Source: JADJYF01 sp050186725
GTDB taxonomy: Bacteria; Pseudomonadota; Gammaproteobacteria; Ga0077536
Assembly: GCA_050186725.1 (NCBI GenBank)
Contig: JBFWYG010000002.1
Span: forward strand, 102,957 to 166,956
DNA length: 64,000 bases
Direction: 5' to 3'
Within the stretch, counting starts at the first letter, position 1. Each line of letters opens with the position of its first letter. The position numbers and the translations under genes were made by a program. The notes under the pieces were generated by a model, which was not told where the DNA came from, searched no databases, and saw nothing but the letters and a program-made list of their open reading frames with translations. Positions 18,954 to 28,988 of this stretch are shown here, piece after piece.

Positions 18954-19829
18954 ATGCCCCATCCGCGCACCGCGGTGCTCGGTCTCGGCCGCCTGGGCGC
19001 GGCCGTGGCCGACTGCCTGGTCCGTGCCGGCGTGCCGCTCACGGTGTGGAACCGCGATCCCGCGCGCGCCTACGCCTTCGGCGAGCGCGCGCGGATCTGC
19101 GCCTCGGCCGCCGCGGCCTGTGCCGAGGCCGACCTCATCGTGCTGTGTCTCGCCGACTACCACGCCGGCATCGAAGTCATGGAGGACGTCAGCGGCGAAG
19201 TCGAACTCGACGACAAGACCCTGGTGCAGCTCGGCAGCGGAACGCCCGCCGACGCGCGCAGCATGAACGCCTGGACCGGCATGCACGGCATGCACTACCT
19301 GGACGGCGCGCCGCTGACCCTGGCCGGGGAACTCGGCACGCCGCAGGCGACGGTGTTCTTCGCCGGCGACGAAGCGCGCTTCGAGCGATTTCGCGCCACG
19401 TTGCTTGCGCTCGGCGGCGGCGCCCGTCACGTGGACGAGGCCATCGGCGCCGCGGCCACCCTGCAGGCCGCCCTGCTCGACTACTACTACGGCGCGACCT
19501 TCGCCATGCTGCACGGCGCCGCGCTGTGCGAATCGGAGGGCCTGTCGCTGCTCGACTTCTTCCAGGGCGTGAAGGCGCTCGCGCCGACACTGGCGGACAC
19601 CGCCGACCGCGCGCGCGGCATGATCGATCGCGAGAACTACGCAGGCGTCGGCGCGCCGCTCGCCGCCCACGTCACGGCGCTGCGCCAGCTGCAGCGCCTG
19701 GCGCACGACAACGAGATCGAGCCGCGCCTGCCCGACCTGCTGATGGCGGGCCTGCGCCGGGCCGCCGCCGGCCACGGCGACGAGGATCTCGCCGCGCTGT
19801 ACGAGGTGCTGCGCCGCCAGGACGGCTGA
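18954..19829 (+). CDS. NAD(P)-dependent oxidoreductase, beta-hydroxyacid dehydrogenase / imine reductase type
   Basis: This 291-residue protein has an N-terminal Rossmann fold with GLGRLG at about 10-15. VWNRDPAR follows, where the asparagine-arginine pair favours NADPH. The all-helical C-terminal half carries YYYGATFAMLHGAALCESEG, cited in part, at the dimer interface. The usual catalytic lysine of 3-hydroxyisobutyrate dehydrogenases is not evident, which points to the imine-reductase-like branch. It probably shares an operon with the thiolase. Confidence 0.82.
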   Translation: MPHPRTAVLGLGRLGAAVADCLVRAGVPLTVWNRDPARAYAFGERARICASAAAACAEADLIVLCLADYHAGIEVMEDVSGEVELDDKTLVQLGSGTPADARSMNAWTGMHGMHYLDGAPLTLAGELGTPQATVFFAGDEARFERFRATLLALGGGARHVDEAIGAAATLQAALLDYYYGATFAMLHGAALCESEGLSLLDFFQGVKALAPTLADTADRARGMIDRENYAGVGAPLAAHVTALRQLQRLAHDNEIEPRLPDLLMAGLRRAAAGHGDEDLAALYEVLRRQDG

Positions 19830-19914
19830 GGCGCCGCTATCAGGGATTTCCGAAGGCGGGGATCTCGCGGACCCCGCGACTGCTATCCTCGCCCGAGGAC
19901 AGGACCACCCAGCA

Positions 19915-22776
19915 GTGACCAGCGCTTCGACTCCCTCCATCCCGCGCAGCGCCGAAATCGACCCCGCGGCCTTCGGGCTGGCGGTGTTCAACGCCTGGAT
20001 GACGCCCATCTGCGTGCTCGACGAGCACGGCGTGATCGTCGCCGCCAATCGCGAATGGCGTGTCATGTCCATGCGCCGCGGCGGCGACCTGCGCCGCACG
20101 GCCGAGGGCGCCAACTATCTGGAGGTCGCCGAAGCCTTCGCCGCCCACCCCGGCGCGGACGACTACGCGGCCTCGTTTGCCGATCACCTGCGCGCGGTGC
20201 TGACCGGCGAACTGCAGCGCTTCGACCAGCAGTATCCCTGCGACGCGACCCATGAGCGGCGCTGGTTCCAGGCGCGCATGCGCGCCTTCCACATGGAGGG
20301 ACGGCTGCACGTGGCGGTGGTGCACATCGACATCACCGCCTTGAAGCGCGCCGAGCTGCGCGCGGCCGCCCAGGTGGAAATCATGGAGAAGCTGGCGGGG
20401 GCGGCCAGCCTGAACGAAGTGCTGGCGACCATCGTGGCCTGCGTCGAGCGGGAGAATCCCGCGCTGGTGTGCTCCATCCAGCTGCTGAACGAGTCTGGGG
20501 AGGAGCTCGTGCACGCCGCCGGGCCGTCGCTGCCGCGTGACTACCTGGACGTCATGCGCAGGATCCCGGTGGGCCCGGCGCTCGGCTGCTGCGGCACCGC
20601 CGCGTTCACCGGCCGGCGCACCGTCAGCGACGACATCGCGCTCGACGTGCGCTGGCGCGGCTATCACGCGGCCGCCGCCGACGCGGGGCTGCGCGCCTGC
20701 TGGTCGGAGCCGATACGCGACGCCGCCGGGCGCGTGCTCGGCACCTTCGCCACCTACCAGCGACAGCCGGGCACGCCGAGCGCCGACGATGTCACCAGCA
20801 TCGAGAACGCGGCGCGCTTCGCGGCCGTGGCCATTGAGCGCCGTCGCAGCGAGGCAGCGCTGTACGAGAGCGAAGCGCGCTTCACCCACGCCTTCGAGCA
20901 CAGCGCGGTGGGCGTCACCTTCATCCACGCCGACGGCACCATGTTCAAGGTCAACCGCGCGCTGTGTCAGCTGCTCGGCTACGAGATGGCGGAACTCAAG
21001 GGCCGCAACTTCCTCGACCTGACCCACCCGGACGATCGCGCGCGCAGCGAAAAGCTGGCGCGCCGCCTGCGGAATGGGGAGGTCGAATCCTATCAATACG
21101 AGAAGCGCTACCTGCACAAGAGCGGCCGCGCGGTGTGGGTGCTGCTCAACGTGTCGATGGTGCGCGGCGAGCGCGGTCAGCCGATGTACGCCATCGCGCA
21201 GATCCTCGACGTGAGCGGCCTGCACGCCGCACGCGAGGAGCGCGAGCTCCTGTTCCGGCATTCGCTCGATCTCTTGTGCCTGGCTGACATCAACGGCCAC
21301 TTCCGTCAGCTCAATCCCGCCTGGCACCGGGTGCTCGGCTGGAGCATCGAGGAACTGCTCAGCCAGCCCTACATGCACTGGGTCCATCCGCAGGACGTCT
21401 CCGCCACGCGCCAGGCGGCGATACGCCTGGCCGCCGGCCAGCCGGTCACGGAGTTCGAGAACCGCTACCGCTGCAAGGACGGCAGCTACCGGCTGCTGTC
21501 GTGGAATGCCTTTCCGCTGCCCGAGGACGGCGCGACGCTCGCCGTGGTGCGCGACGTGACCGCGCGCAAGGCAGCAGAGGAAGCCCGGCGCGAAGCCGAG
21601 GACCGACTGCGCGAGGGCCAGAAGCTCGAGTCGCTGGGCGCGCTGGCCGGCGGCATCGCGCACGACTTCAACAACCTGCTCGCGGTGATCCTCGGCAACG
21701 TGGAGGTTGCCGAGCGCGCGCGGCGCGGCGCCAGCGAGCCCGACGAACCCCTGCACCAGATCCAGCTCGCCGCGCGCCGCGCGCTGGAAGTGGTCCAGCA
21801 GATCATGACCTTCAGCCGGCGGCAACCGCAGCAGCTGCGCGTGCTGAACCTGGCGGACGTGGTGCAGGAGGCGCTGCGCCTGCTGCGCGCGACCATCCCA
21901 GCCGGCGTCGAGATCGAGCAGCGACTCGACGCCGATACGCCGCCGGTCGAGGCCGACGCCTCGCAGATGCACCAGGTGCTGATGAATCTCTGCACCAATG
22001 CCTGGCTTGCGCTGAAGTCGGTCAGCGATCGGCGGCCGCGCATCGAAGTGAGCTTGAGCGCGGTGCCCGGCGACGCCCCCGCGCCCACCGGTCTGCGCAG
22101 CGAGCTGCCGCCGGGGCCGCTGGTGTGCCTCGAGGTCGGCGACAACGGCGCCGGCATGGACACGGCGACCGCCGCGCGCGTCTTCGAACCCTTCTTCACC
22201 ACCCGCGCCCCTGGCGACGGCACCGGGCTCGGGCTGTCGGTGGTCCACGGCATCGTCGCAGCGCATAGCGGCGCCATCGCGCTCGATTCCATCCTCGGCG
22301 AGGGCTCGCACTTTCGCGTGTTCCTGCCGGCCAGCGCCCAGCCGGTGGTCAGCGATGCTCCACAGCGGCCGGCGCAGACGGCACGGCGCGCGAGCCGCGC
22401 GCTGCGGGTGCTGTTCATCGACGACGAGCCGGCGCTGGTCCACCTGGCCGAAGCGCTGCTGGAAGATGACGGGCACCAGGTCAGCGGCCACACCGACGCG
22501 GACGCGGCGCTCGCGGCGCTGCGCGCCGACCCGGCTGCCTATGACCTCGTGGTGAGTGACTACAACATGCCGGCGCAGTCCGGCATCGACGTGGCGCGCG
22601 CGGTCGCCGCCATCGCCCCCGGTCTGCCGGTGATCATCGCCTCGGGCTACATCACGCCCGAGCTGCAGCAGGCGGCCGCCGCGCATGGCGTGCGCCTGCT
22701 GCTGCACAAGCCCGACATGGTCAATCGCCTCGGGGTCGCGGTAAACGAAGTCGCCGAGGCGCTCGCCCGCGGCTGA
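19915..22776 (+). CDS. Hybrid sensor histidine kinase (PAS-GAF-PAS-PAS-HK-REC)
   Basis: This soluble protein of 953 residues has a PAS-like domain (about 10-125), a GAF domain (about 150-310), PAS domains (about 315-430 and 440-560) and a HisKA helix with H583 in GGIAHDFNN. An HATPase domain with DNGAGMD and GTGLGLS follows, then a C-terminal receiver (about 820-950) with phosphoacceptor D882 in VSDYNMP. The HDFNN context is that of the HPK4-type hybrid kinases. The start is a GTG; no transmembrane segment is seen, so the signal is probably cytoplasmic. Confidence 0.9.
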   Translation: MTSASTPSIPRSAEIDPAAFGLAVFNAWMTPICVLDEHGVIVAANREWRVMSMRRGGDLRRTAEGANYLEVAEAFAAHPGADDYAASFADHLRAVLTGELQRFDQQYPCDATHERRWFQARMRAFHMEGRLHVAVVHIDITALKRAELRAAAQVEIMEKLAGAASLNEVLATIVACVERENPALVCSIQLLNESGEELVHAAGPSLPRDYLDVMRRIPVGPALGCCGTAAFTGRRTVSDDIALDVRWRGYHAAAADAGLRACWSEPIRDAAGRVLGTFATYQRQPGTPSADDVTSIENAARFAAVAIERRRSEAALYESEARFTHAFEHSAVGVTFIHADGTMFKVNRALCQLLGYEMAELKGRNFLDLTHPDDRARSEKLARRLRNGEVESYQYEKRYLHKSGRAVWVLLNVSMVRGERGQPMYAIAQILDVSGLHAAREERELLFRHSLDLLCLADINGHFRQLNPAWHRVLGWSIEELLSQPYMHWVHPQDVSATRQAAIRLAAGQPVTEFENRYRCKDGSYRLLSWNAFPLPEDGATLAVVRDVTARKAAEEARREAEDRLREGQKLESLGALAGGIAHDFNNLLAVILGNVEVAERARRGASEPDEPLHQIQLAARRALEVVQQIMTFSRRQPQQLRVLNLADVVQEALRLLRATIPAGVEIEQRLDADTPPVEADASQMHQVLMNLCTNAWLALKSVSDRRPRIEVSLSAVPGDAPAPTGLRSELPPGPLVCLEVGDNGAGMDTATAARVFEPFFTTRAPGDGTGLGLSVVHGIVAAHSGAIALDSILGEGSHFRVFLPASAQPVVSDAPQRPAQTARRASRALRVLFIDDEPALVHLAEALLEDDGHQVSGHTDADAALAALRADPAAYDLVVSDYNMPAQSGIDVARAVAAIAPGLPVIIASGYITPELQQAAAAHGVRLLLHKPDMVNRLGVAVNEVAEALARG

Positions 22777-22789
22777 CGGGGCCGCGGCG

Positions 22790-23953
22790 TCAGGCGATGA
22801 GTTCGAAATCGCTGACCTGGAGCCCCAGGGCGAAGGACGACGAGGTCGCGATCAACACGGCCGCGCCCGACCCGTTGCCGTCCGCGTCGTAATACAGGTT
22901 GGGGCTCGACAACTCCAGGTAGAGCAGCGGCGCCAGCGCCGAGCCACCGTAGTTGTTGGCCGGCGCGCCGACCTGCGAGATGAAATTGAAGCCGTCGGCC
23001 AGGGATGAATTGAAGGCGAACCCGAACTCCGAGCGATCGATCAGCAGGAAGTCCTGCCCGGTCTGGAAGTTCGCGAGGTTGGACAGGCCGGCGGGGTCGA
23101 GCTGCACGCGATCCGCCTGGGTGTCAGCGCCCACATCGACCGAATTGACGCCAGCGCCACCGATGAGGATGTCCGCGCCATCACCACCGCGCAGGGTGTC
23201 GTTGCCGCCCTCGCCGCGCAGAATGTCCGCGCCCAGCCCGCCAACGAAGACATTGGCGTTGCCGTCGCCCGAGATGGCGTCATCGAAATTCGTGCCGACG
23301 ACGTTCTGCACCAGCGTGTAGACGTCGCCCGTGGCGGCGCCGAGGTTGTTGGCGTTCACCGTCAGGCTGACCAAGGCGGCCCGCGAGGCACCGGCATAGC
23401 TGACCGTGTTGACGCCACCGCCGCCGTTGAGGATATCGGCGAACAGGTCGTCACCGGGCAGCAGGAAATCGTCGCCCAGTCCGCCCGACAGGCGATCCGC
23501 GCCGTCGCCGCCCGACAGTCGGTTGTCGCCCGCGTTGCCGACGATGACATTGCCGAGCGCGTTACCGGTGCCGCGGAGGTCGGCGACGCCGGACAGTCGC
23601 AGATTTTCGAGGCCGGCCGCGAGCGTGTAATTGAAGCTGGCCTTCACGGTATCGATGCCGCCCGTGTCGGCGACCGTGTCCCGCCCGCTGTTCACCACGT
23701 AGACGTCGTTGCCGGCGCCGCCGACCAGCTTGTCGTTGCCGAGCCCGCCATCGAGGAGGTCGTTGCCGGCTTCGCCGAACAACTGGTCGTTGCCGGTGCC
23801 GCCGTTCAGCTGATCGTTGCCGGCGCCGCCGCGCAGCGTGTCCGCGCCCGCCAGGCCGGTGAGCACGTCATCGCCGCCGCGACCCGAGACGAGGTCGGCG
23901 CCGCTGGTGCCGACCAGCTTGTTCCTGGCATTGTTTCCCGAGATGGTGGCCAC
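22790..23953 (-). CDS. RTX (haemolysin-type calcium-binding repeat) protein
   Basis: This 387-residue protein consists almost wholly of GGxGxDxLx nonapeptide repeats. One block is at about 15-85, a second at 140-170 and a third at 235-275. Linker segments separate them, and a C-terminal region ends in hydrophobic residues (LQVSDFELIA). The repeats bind calcium and the C-terminus is of the type I secretion kind. No enzyme domain is visible, and no type I exporter gene is nearby. GTG start with GGGAG upstream. Confidence 0.88.
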   Translation of the reverse strand: MATISGNNARNKLVGTSGADLVSGRGGDDVLTGLAGADTLRGGAGNDQLNGGTGNDQLFGEAGNDLLDGGLGNDKLVGGAGNDVYVVNSGRDTVADTGGIDTVKASFNYTLAAGLENLRLSGVADLRGTGNALGNVIVGNAGDNRLSGGDGADRLSGGLGDDFLLPGDDLFADILNGGGGVNTVSYAGASRAALVSLTVNANNLGAATGDVYTLVQNVVGTNFDDAISGDGNANVFVGGLGADILRGEGGNDTLRGGDGADILIGGAGVNSVDVGADTQADRVQLDPAGLSNLANFQTGQDFLLIDRSEFGFAFNSSLADGFNFISQVGAPANNYGGSALAPLLYLELSSPNLYYDADGNGSGAAVLIATSSSFALGLQVSDFELIA

Positions 23954-24061
23954 TGTTCGCTCCCGCGACGCCGATGTTGGCCAGCCATGCTAACAGTGCG
24001 GCGAGGGCGATTCGCCTGCCGCACAGTTGTTGACGATCACTGGGCGCGTGACGCGCGCGTC

Positions 24062-25939
<1,878 letters not shown>

Positions 25940-26008
25940 CACTGGCACCTCGTCGGTTCGAGTGCCGACGCAGCGCCGGCACGGCTAACAGGCAGGGCCA
26001 GAGGGCTC

Positions 26009-26095
26009 GCTTTCCTACGCCGGCATCACCCGGGTCAGGTTCGAAGGGTATGTTCTCAGCTTCGCCATGTTCGCGAAGCACCCCTAGCTGTGCTC
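26009..26095 (-). promoter_or_regulatory. TPP riboswitch (THI element) controlling thiC
   Basis: On the minus strand the conserved blocks appear in order: GGGGTGC, GCTGAGA, ACCTGACCCGGGTGATGCC and GGCGTAGG. These are the two arms of the thiamine pyrophosphate aptamer. It lies about 70 bases upstream of the ThiC start and should lower expression when TPP is high. Confidence 0.95.
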
Positions 26096-26147
26096 GTGAG
26101 GGGACTATGCGTGCAAGCGCGGGGCAATGCAAGGCGCGCCGGAGAAG

Positions 26148-26174
26148 GCACAGACCCCGCATGGGCTCTGTCCC
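26148..26174. repeat. Degenerate GGGACAGACC palindrome
   Basis: A mutated copy of the palindrome seen at 39385, 39436 and 62383. The left arm reads CACAGACCCCGCAT and the right arm ends CTCTGTCCC. It sits between the thioesterase stop and the ThiC leader. Confidence 0.7.
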
Positions 26175-26180
26175 GGCAGG

Positions 26181-26612
26181 TCAGCGACTCAACACCGCCA
26201 TCGTGCAGCGCGCGACGCAGGTCGGACGATGCTGGTCGTCGCGCAGGCGAATGTCCCACACCTGGGTGCTGCGCCCGCGATGCAGCGGCGTGGCGCGGCC
26301 CGTCACCCAGCCCTCGCGCGCGCCGCGCAGGTGATTGGCGTTGATCTCGAGACCGACGCAGGTCTGGGTCGCGGCGTCGAGCGTGTGGAAGCAGGCCACC
26401 GAGGCGAGCGTCTCGGCCAGGACCACCGACGCGCCGCCGTGCAGCAGTCCCGCCGGCTGCAGGTTGTGGCGCACCACCGGTATGCGCGCTTCGAGCCAGT
26501 CGTCGCCGGCGGCGATGAACTCGATGCCGAGGTACTCGACCAGCAGGCCCGTGTTGTGCGATTTCGCGGCGACGAGCAGATCGTCGGTGGTCCAGATGCG
26601 TGACGTGGTCAT
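26181..26612 (-). CDS. Hotdog-fold thioesterase (PaaI / YbgC-like)
   Basis: This 143-residue protein shows the PaaI-type hotdog pattern: LGIEFIAAGDDWLEARIPV, then HNLQPAGLLHGGASVVLAET with the conserved HGG turn and catalytic acidic residue, and GLEINANHLR. It hydrolyses acyl-CoA thioesters, often aromatic ones. The start is ATG 26612 by family N-terminus (no strong ribosome site is seen); the very long frame open to 27956 is not coding. Confidence 0.86.
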   Translation of the reverse strand: MTTSRIWTTDDLLVAAKSHNTGLLVEYLGIEFIAAGDDWLEARIPVVRHNLQPAGLLHGGASVVLAETLASVACFHTLDAATQTCVGLEINANHLRGAREGWVTGRATPLHRGRSTQVWDIRLRDDQHRPTCVARCTMAVLSR

Positions 26613-26661
26613 GGCGGGTGGTGTGTTTGAGGAGCGCGGAGTGTGCCATGTAGGTCCGCCT

Positions 26662-26735
26662 GTAGGGCGGGTTTCAACCCGCCATGCATGGGCTTCCGGT
26701 CCAGGCCGCGATTGGCCGATTGAAATCGGCCCTAC
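26662..26735. repeat. REP pair, inverted orientation
   Basis: The same composite as at 3111, but reversed: GTAGG with the GGCGGGTT stem comes first and the GGCCGATT stem ending in CCTAC comes last. It lies between the thioesterase and nitronate monooxygenase genes. Confidence 0.85.
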
Positions 26736-27694
26736 AACACCAGTCCCGGCGCGGCGCGCAGCAGGTCCTCGGCGTCGCGCGCGATGCGTCGGACGATGTC
26801 GGCGGCGGGCGGCAGGTCGGTGATGAGATCCGCGGCCTCGCCGACGATCACCGGCGCGGCGCGCGTGTCCCCCTGCGCCACCGCGCGCTCGAAGGCCGCG
26901 CGCTCGTCGGCGAGCGCCGCGTCCAGCCCCTCGGCCGCGCCCGGCCAGCGCGCGGTCAGGTCGTTGTGCAGGGTGCGCAGCGCGTAGCCCGGCGGCCAGG
27001 CGTAGCCGCGCAGCCGGTCGTAGATTGCGCCCTTGACGGTGTCGTCGCCGCTCGCCGCGAGCGCCGCGGCGCGTCCGGCGGCAAAGGCCAGCGACTCCTG
27101 GCTCGCGTAGAAGCGGCTGCCGAGCATCGCGCCGCTCGCGCCGAGCAGGAGCGCGGCGGCCAGGCCGCGACCGTCGGCGATGCCGCCGGCGGCGACTACC
27201 GGCAGCGGCGCCACCGCGTCGACCACCGCCGGCACCAGGGGCAAGGTCGCGCGCTGTCCCCCGTGGCCGCCGGCCTCGCCGCCCTGCGCCACGATCACCT
27301 GGGCGCCGGCCTCGGCGGCGGCGCGCGCCGCGGCCACGCTCTGCACCTGGGCGATGAGCACGGCACCGGCAGCGTGGATGCGCGCGGCGAAGGGCGCGAC
27401 GTCGCCAAAGGACAGCAGCACGGCGCGGGGACGCGCGGCGAGCGCGAGGTCGAGCAGCGCGGGACGCTCGGCCAGGCGCCAGGTGATGAAGCCGACGCCG
27501 ACCGGCGCGTCCTCCGCCGCCGCCAGTTCCGCGCCCAGCCACTCGGGATCGCCATAGCCGCCGCCGATGAGTCCAAGCCCGCCGGCGGAGGACACCGCCG
27601 CCGCGAGCCTGCCGCCCGCGACGTTGGCCATGGGCGCGAGCAACACGGGCACATCGATGCCGAGCACCTGCTTGAGACGGGAAGACAGAGCCAT
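26732..27694 (-). CDS. Nitronate monooxygenase (2-nitropropane dioxygenase family)
   Basis: This 320-residue FMN-dependent TIM-barrel enzyme oxidises nitronates. It begins with PVLLAPMANVAGG, has the flavin-binding GGIADG (about 180-185), and carries the putative catalytic H144 in QGGEAGGHGG. The 3' end abuts the REP pair. A paralogue lies at 36806-37789. Confidence 0.88.
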   Translation of the reverse strand: MALSSRLKQVLGIDVPVLLAPMANVAGGRLAAAVSSAGGLGLIGGGYGDPEWLGAELAAAEDAPVGVGFITWRLAERPALLDLALAARPRAVLLSFGDVAPFAARIHAAGAVLIAQVQSVAAARAAAEAGAQVIVAQGGEAGGHGGQRATLPLVPAVVDAVAPLPVVAAGGIADGRGLAAALLLGASGAMLGSRFYASQESLAFAAGRAAALAASGDDTVKGAIYDRLRGYAWPPGYALRTLHNDLTARWPGAAEGLDAALADERAAFERAVAQGDTRAAPVIVGEAADLITDLPPAADIVRRIARDAEDLLRAAPGLVL

Positions 27695-27783
27695 GTCGAG
27701 AAGCGCTCCAAAGTGCCGGCGAGTGGGCGTCGCGCGCTAGAATGCCGCCAACTCCCACGACAAGGCAAAGGAACAGGGCCCCG

Positions 27784-28986
27784 GTGTTCGACCGAGATTT
27801 CATCGTCCTCGAGCTGGCGAACATCCTCGCCGGCCCGACCACGACCATGGCGTTCGCGGAACTCGGCGCGCGCGTCATCAAGCTCGAGAACCCGCACACC
27901 GGTGGCGACGCGACGCGCGGGTGGAAGCTGACGAGCGAGGCGCGGGACACCGACATCTCCGGCTACTTCACCTGCGCCAACTGGGGCAAGGAATCGCTGG
28001 CCTGTGACTTCGCCACCGACGCGGGGCGCGCGGTGGTGCACGCGCTGGCAGCGCGCGCCGACATCGTGGTGGTGAGCTTCAAGCCGGGCGACGAGTTCAA
28101 GCTCGGGCTCGACTACGCCACCCTGGCGGCGCTGAACCCGCGGCTGATCTACGGGCAGATCACCGCCTATGGCGCCGACGATCCGCGGCCCGGCTTCGAT
28201 GCCATCCTGCAGGCCGAGGCCGGCTTCACCTATCTCAATGGCGAGGCCGACGGCGGGCCGACCAAGATGCCGGTGGCGCTGATCGATCTGCTGCTCGCCC
28301 ACCAGCTGAAGCAGGGCCTGCTGCTCGCGCTCCTGAAGCGCGAACGCACCGGCCAGGGCTCGCTGGTCACCACCTCGCTGATCGAGGCCGGCGTGGCCTC
28401 GCTCGCCAACCAGGCGAGCAACTACCTGGTCGGCGGCGTGGTGCCGCGACGCATGGGCTCGGAGCATCCCAACATCGTGCCCTACGGCAGCATCCTGGCC
28501 TGCGCCGATGGGCGAGAGGTGGTGATCGCGGCCGCCACCGAGCGGCAGTACCGCGAGCTGGTGCGGGCCATCGATCTCCCGGCGCTGGCCGACGACCCGG
28601 CCTACGCCACCGCGCAGCAGCGGGTCGCGCGCCGCGACGAGCTGCTGCGCGCGATCCGCGCGCGCGCCGCCGAGCTGGACGGCGTAGAGCTCGCGCGCCG
28701 ACTGGAAGCGGCCAAGGTGCCCTACGGCTTCGTCAACGACATGGCGGCGGTCTTCGCGCAACCGGGCGCGCAGCGCCTGCTGCTCGAAGCGGAACAGGAT
28801 GGCCGCCGTCTGCGCGGCGTGCGCTCGCTCGCCATCGGCGGCGACGCCGCGCCGCGTGCGTCCTTGTCCGCCCCACCCCACTTCGACCAGCATCGCGAGG
28901 CCGTCCTGCGCGACTTCCTCGGCCTGCCGCCGGACGAGATCGCGCGACTCACGGCGGCGGGCGCGTTCGGGACGTCGCGCGCCTGA
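27784..28986 (+). CDS. Family III CoA transferase (CaiB/BaiF type)
   Basis: This protein of 400 residues moves CoA between carboxylic acids. It starts with the family pattern LELANILAGPTTTMAFAELGARVIKLE (quoted in part). It carries the catalytic aspartate D139 in GFDAILQAEAG, and has NVPFG-like and QHR-like elements toward the end. GTG 27784 is chosen over an ATG at 27742 by homology. The next gene starts two bases after its stop. Confidence 0.87.
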   Translation: MFDRDFIVLELANILAGPTTTMAFAELGARVIKLENPHTGGDATRGWKLTSEARDTDISGYFTCANWGKESLACDFATDAGRAVVHALAARADIVVVSFKPGDEFKLGLDYATLAALNPRLIYGQITAYGADDPRPGFDAILQAEAGFTYLNGEADGGPTKMPVALIDLLLAHQLKQGLLLALLKRERTGQGSLVTTSLIEAGVASLANQASNYLVGGVVPRRMGSEHPNIVPYGSILACADGREVVIAAATERQYRELVRAIDLPALADDPAYATAQQRVARRDELLRAIRARAAELDGVELARRLEAAKVPYGFVNDMAAVFAQPGAQRLLLEAEQDGRRLRGVRSLAIGGDAAPRASLSAPPHFDQHREAVLRDFLGLPPDEIARLTAAGAFGTSRA

Positions 28987-28988
28987 AC

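Noticed and set aside
19840..22707. A 955-residue minus-strand frame
   Set aside because: Antisense shadow of the hybrid kinase at 19915-22776; composition is Arg/Gly/His/Ala-rich without motifs.
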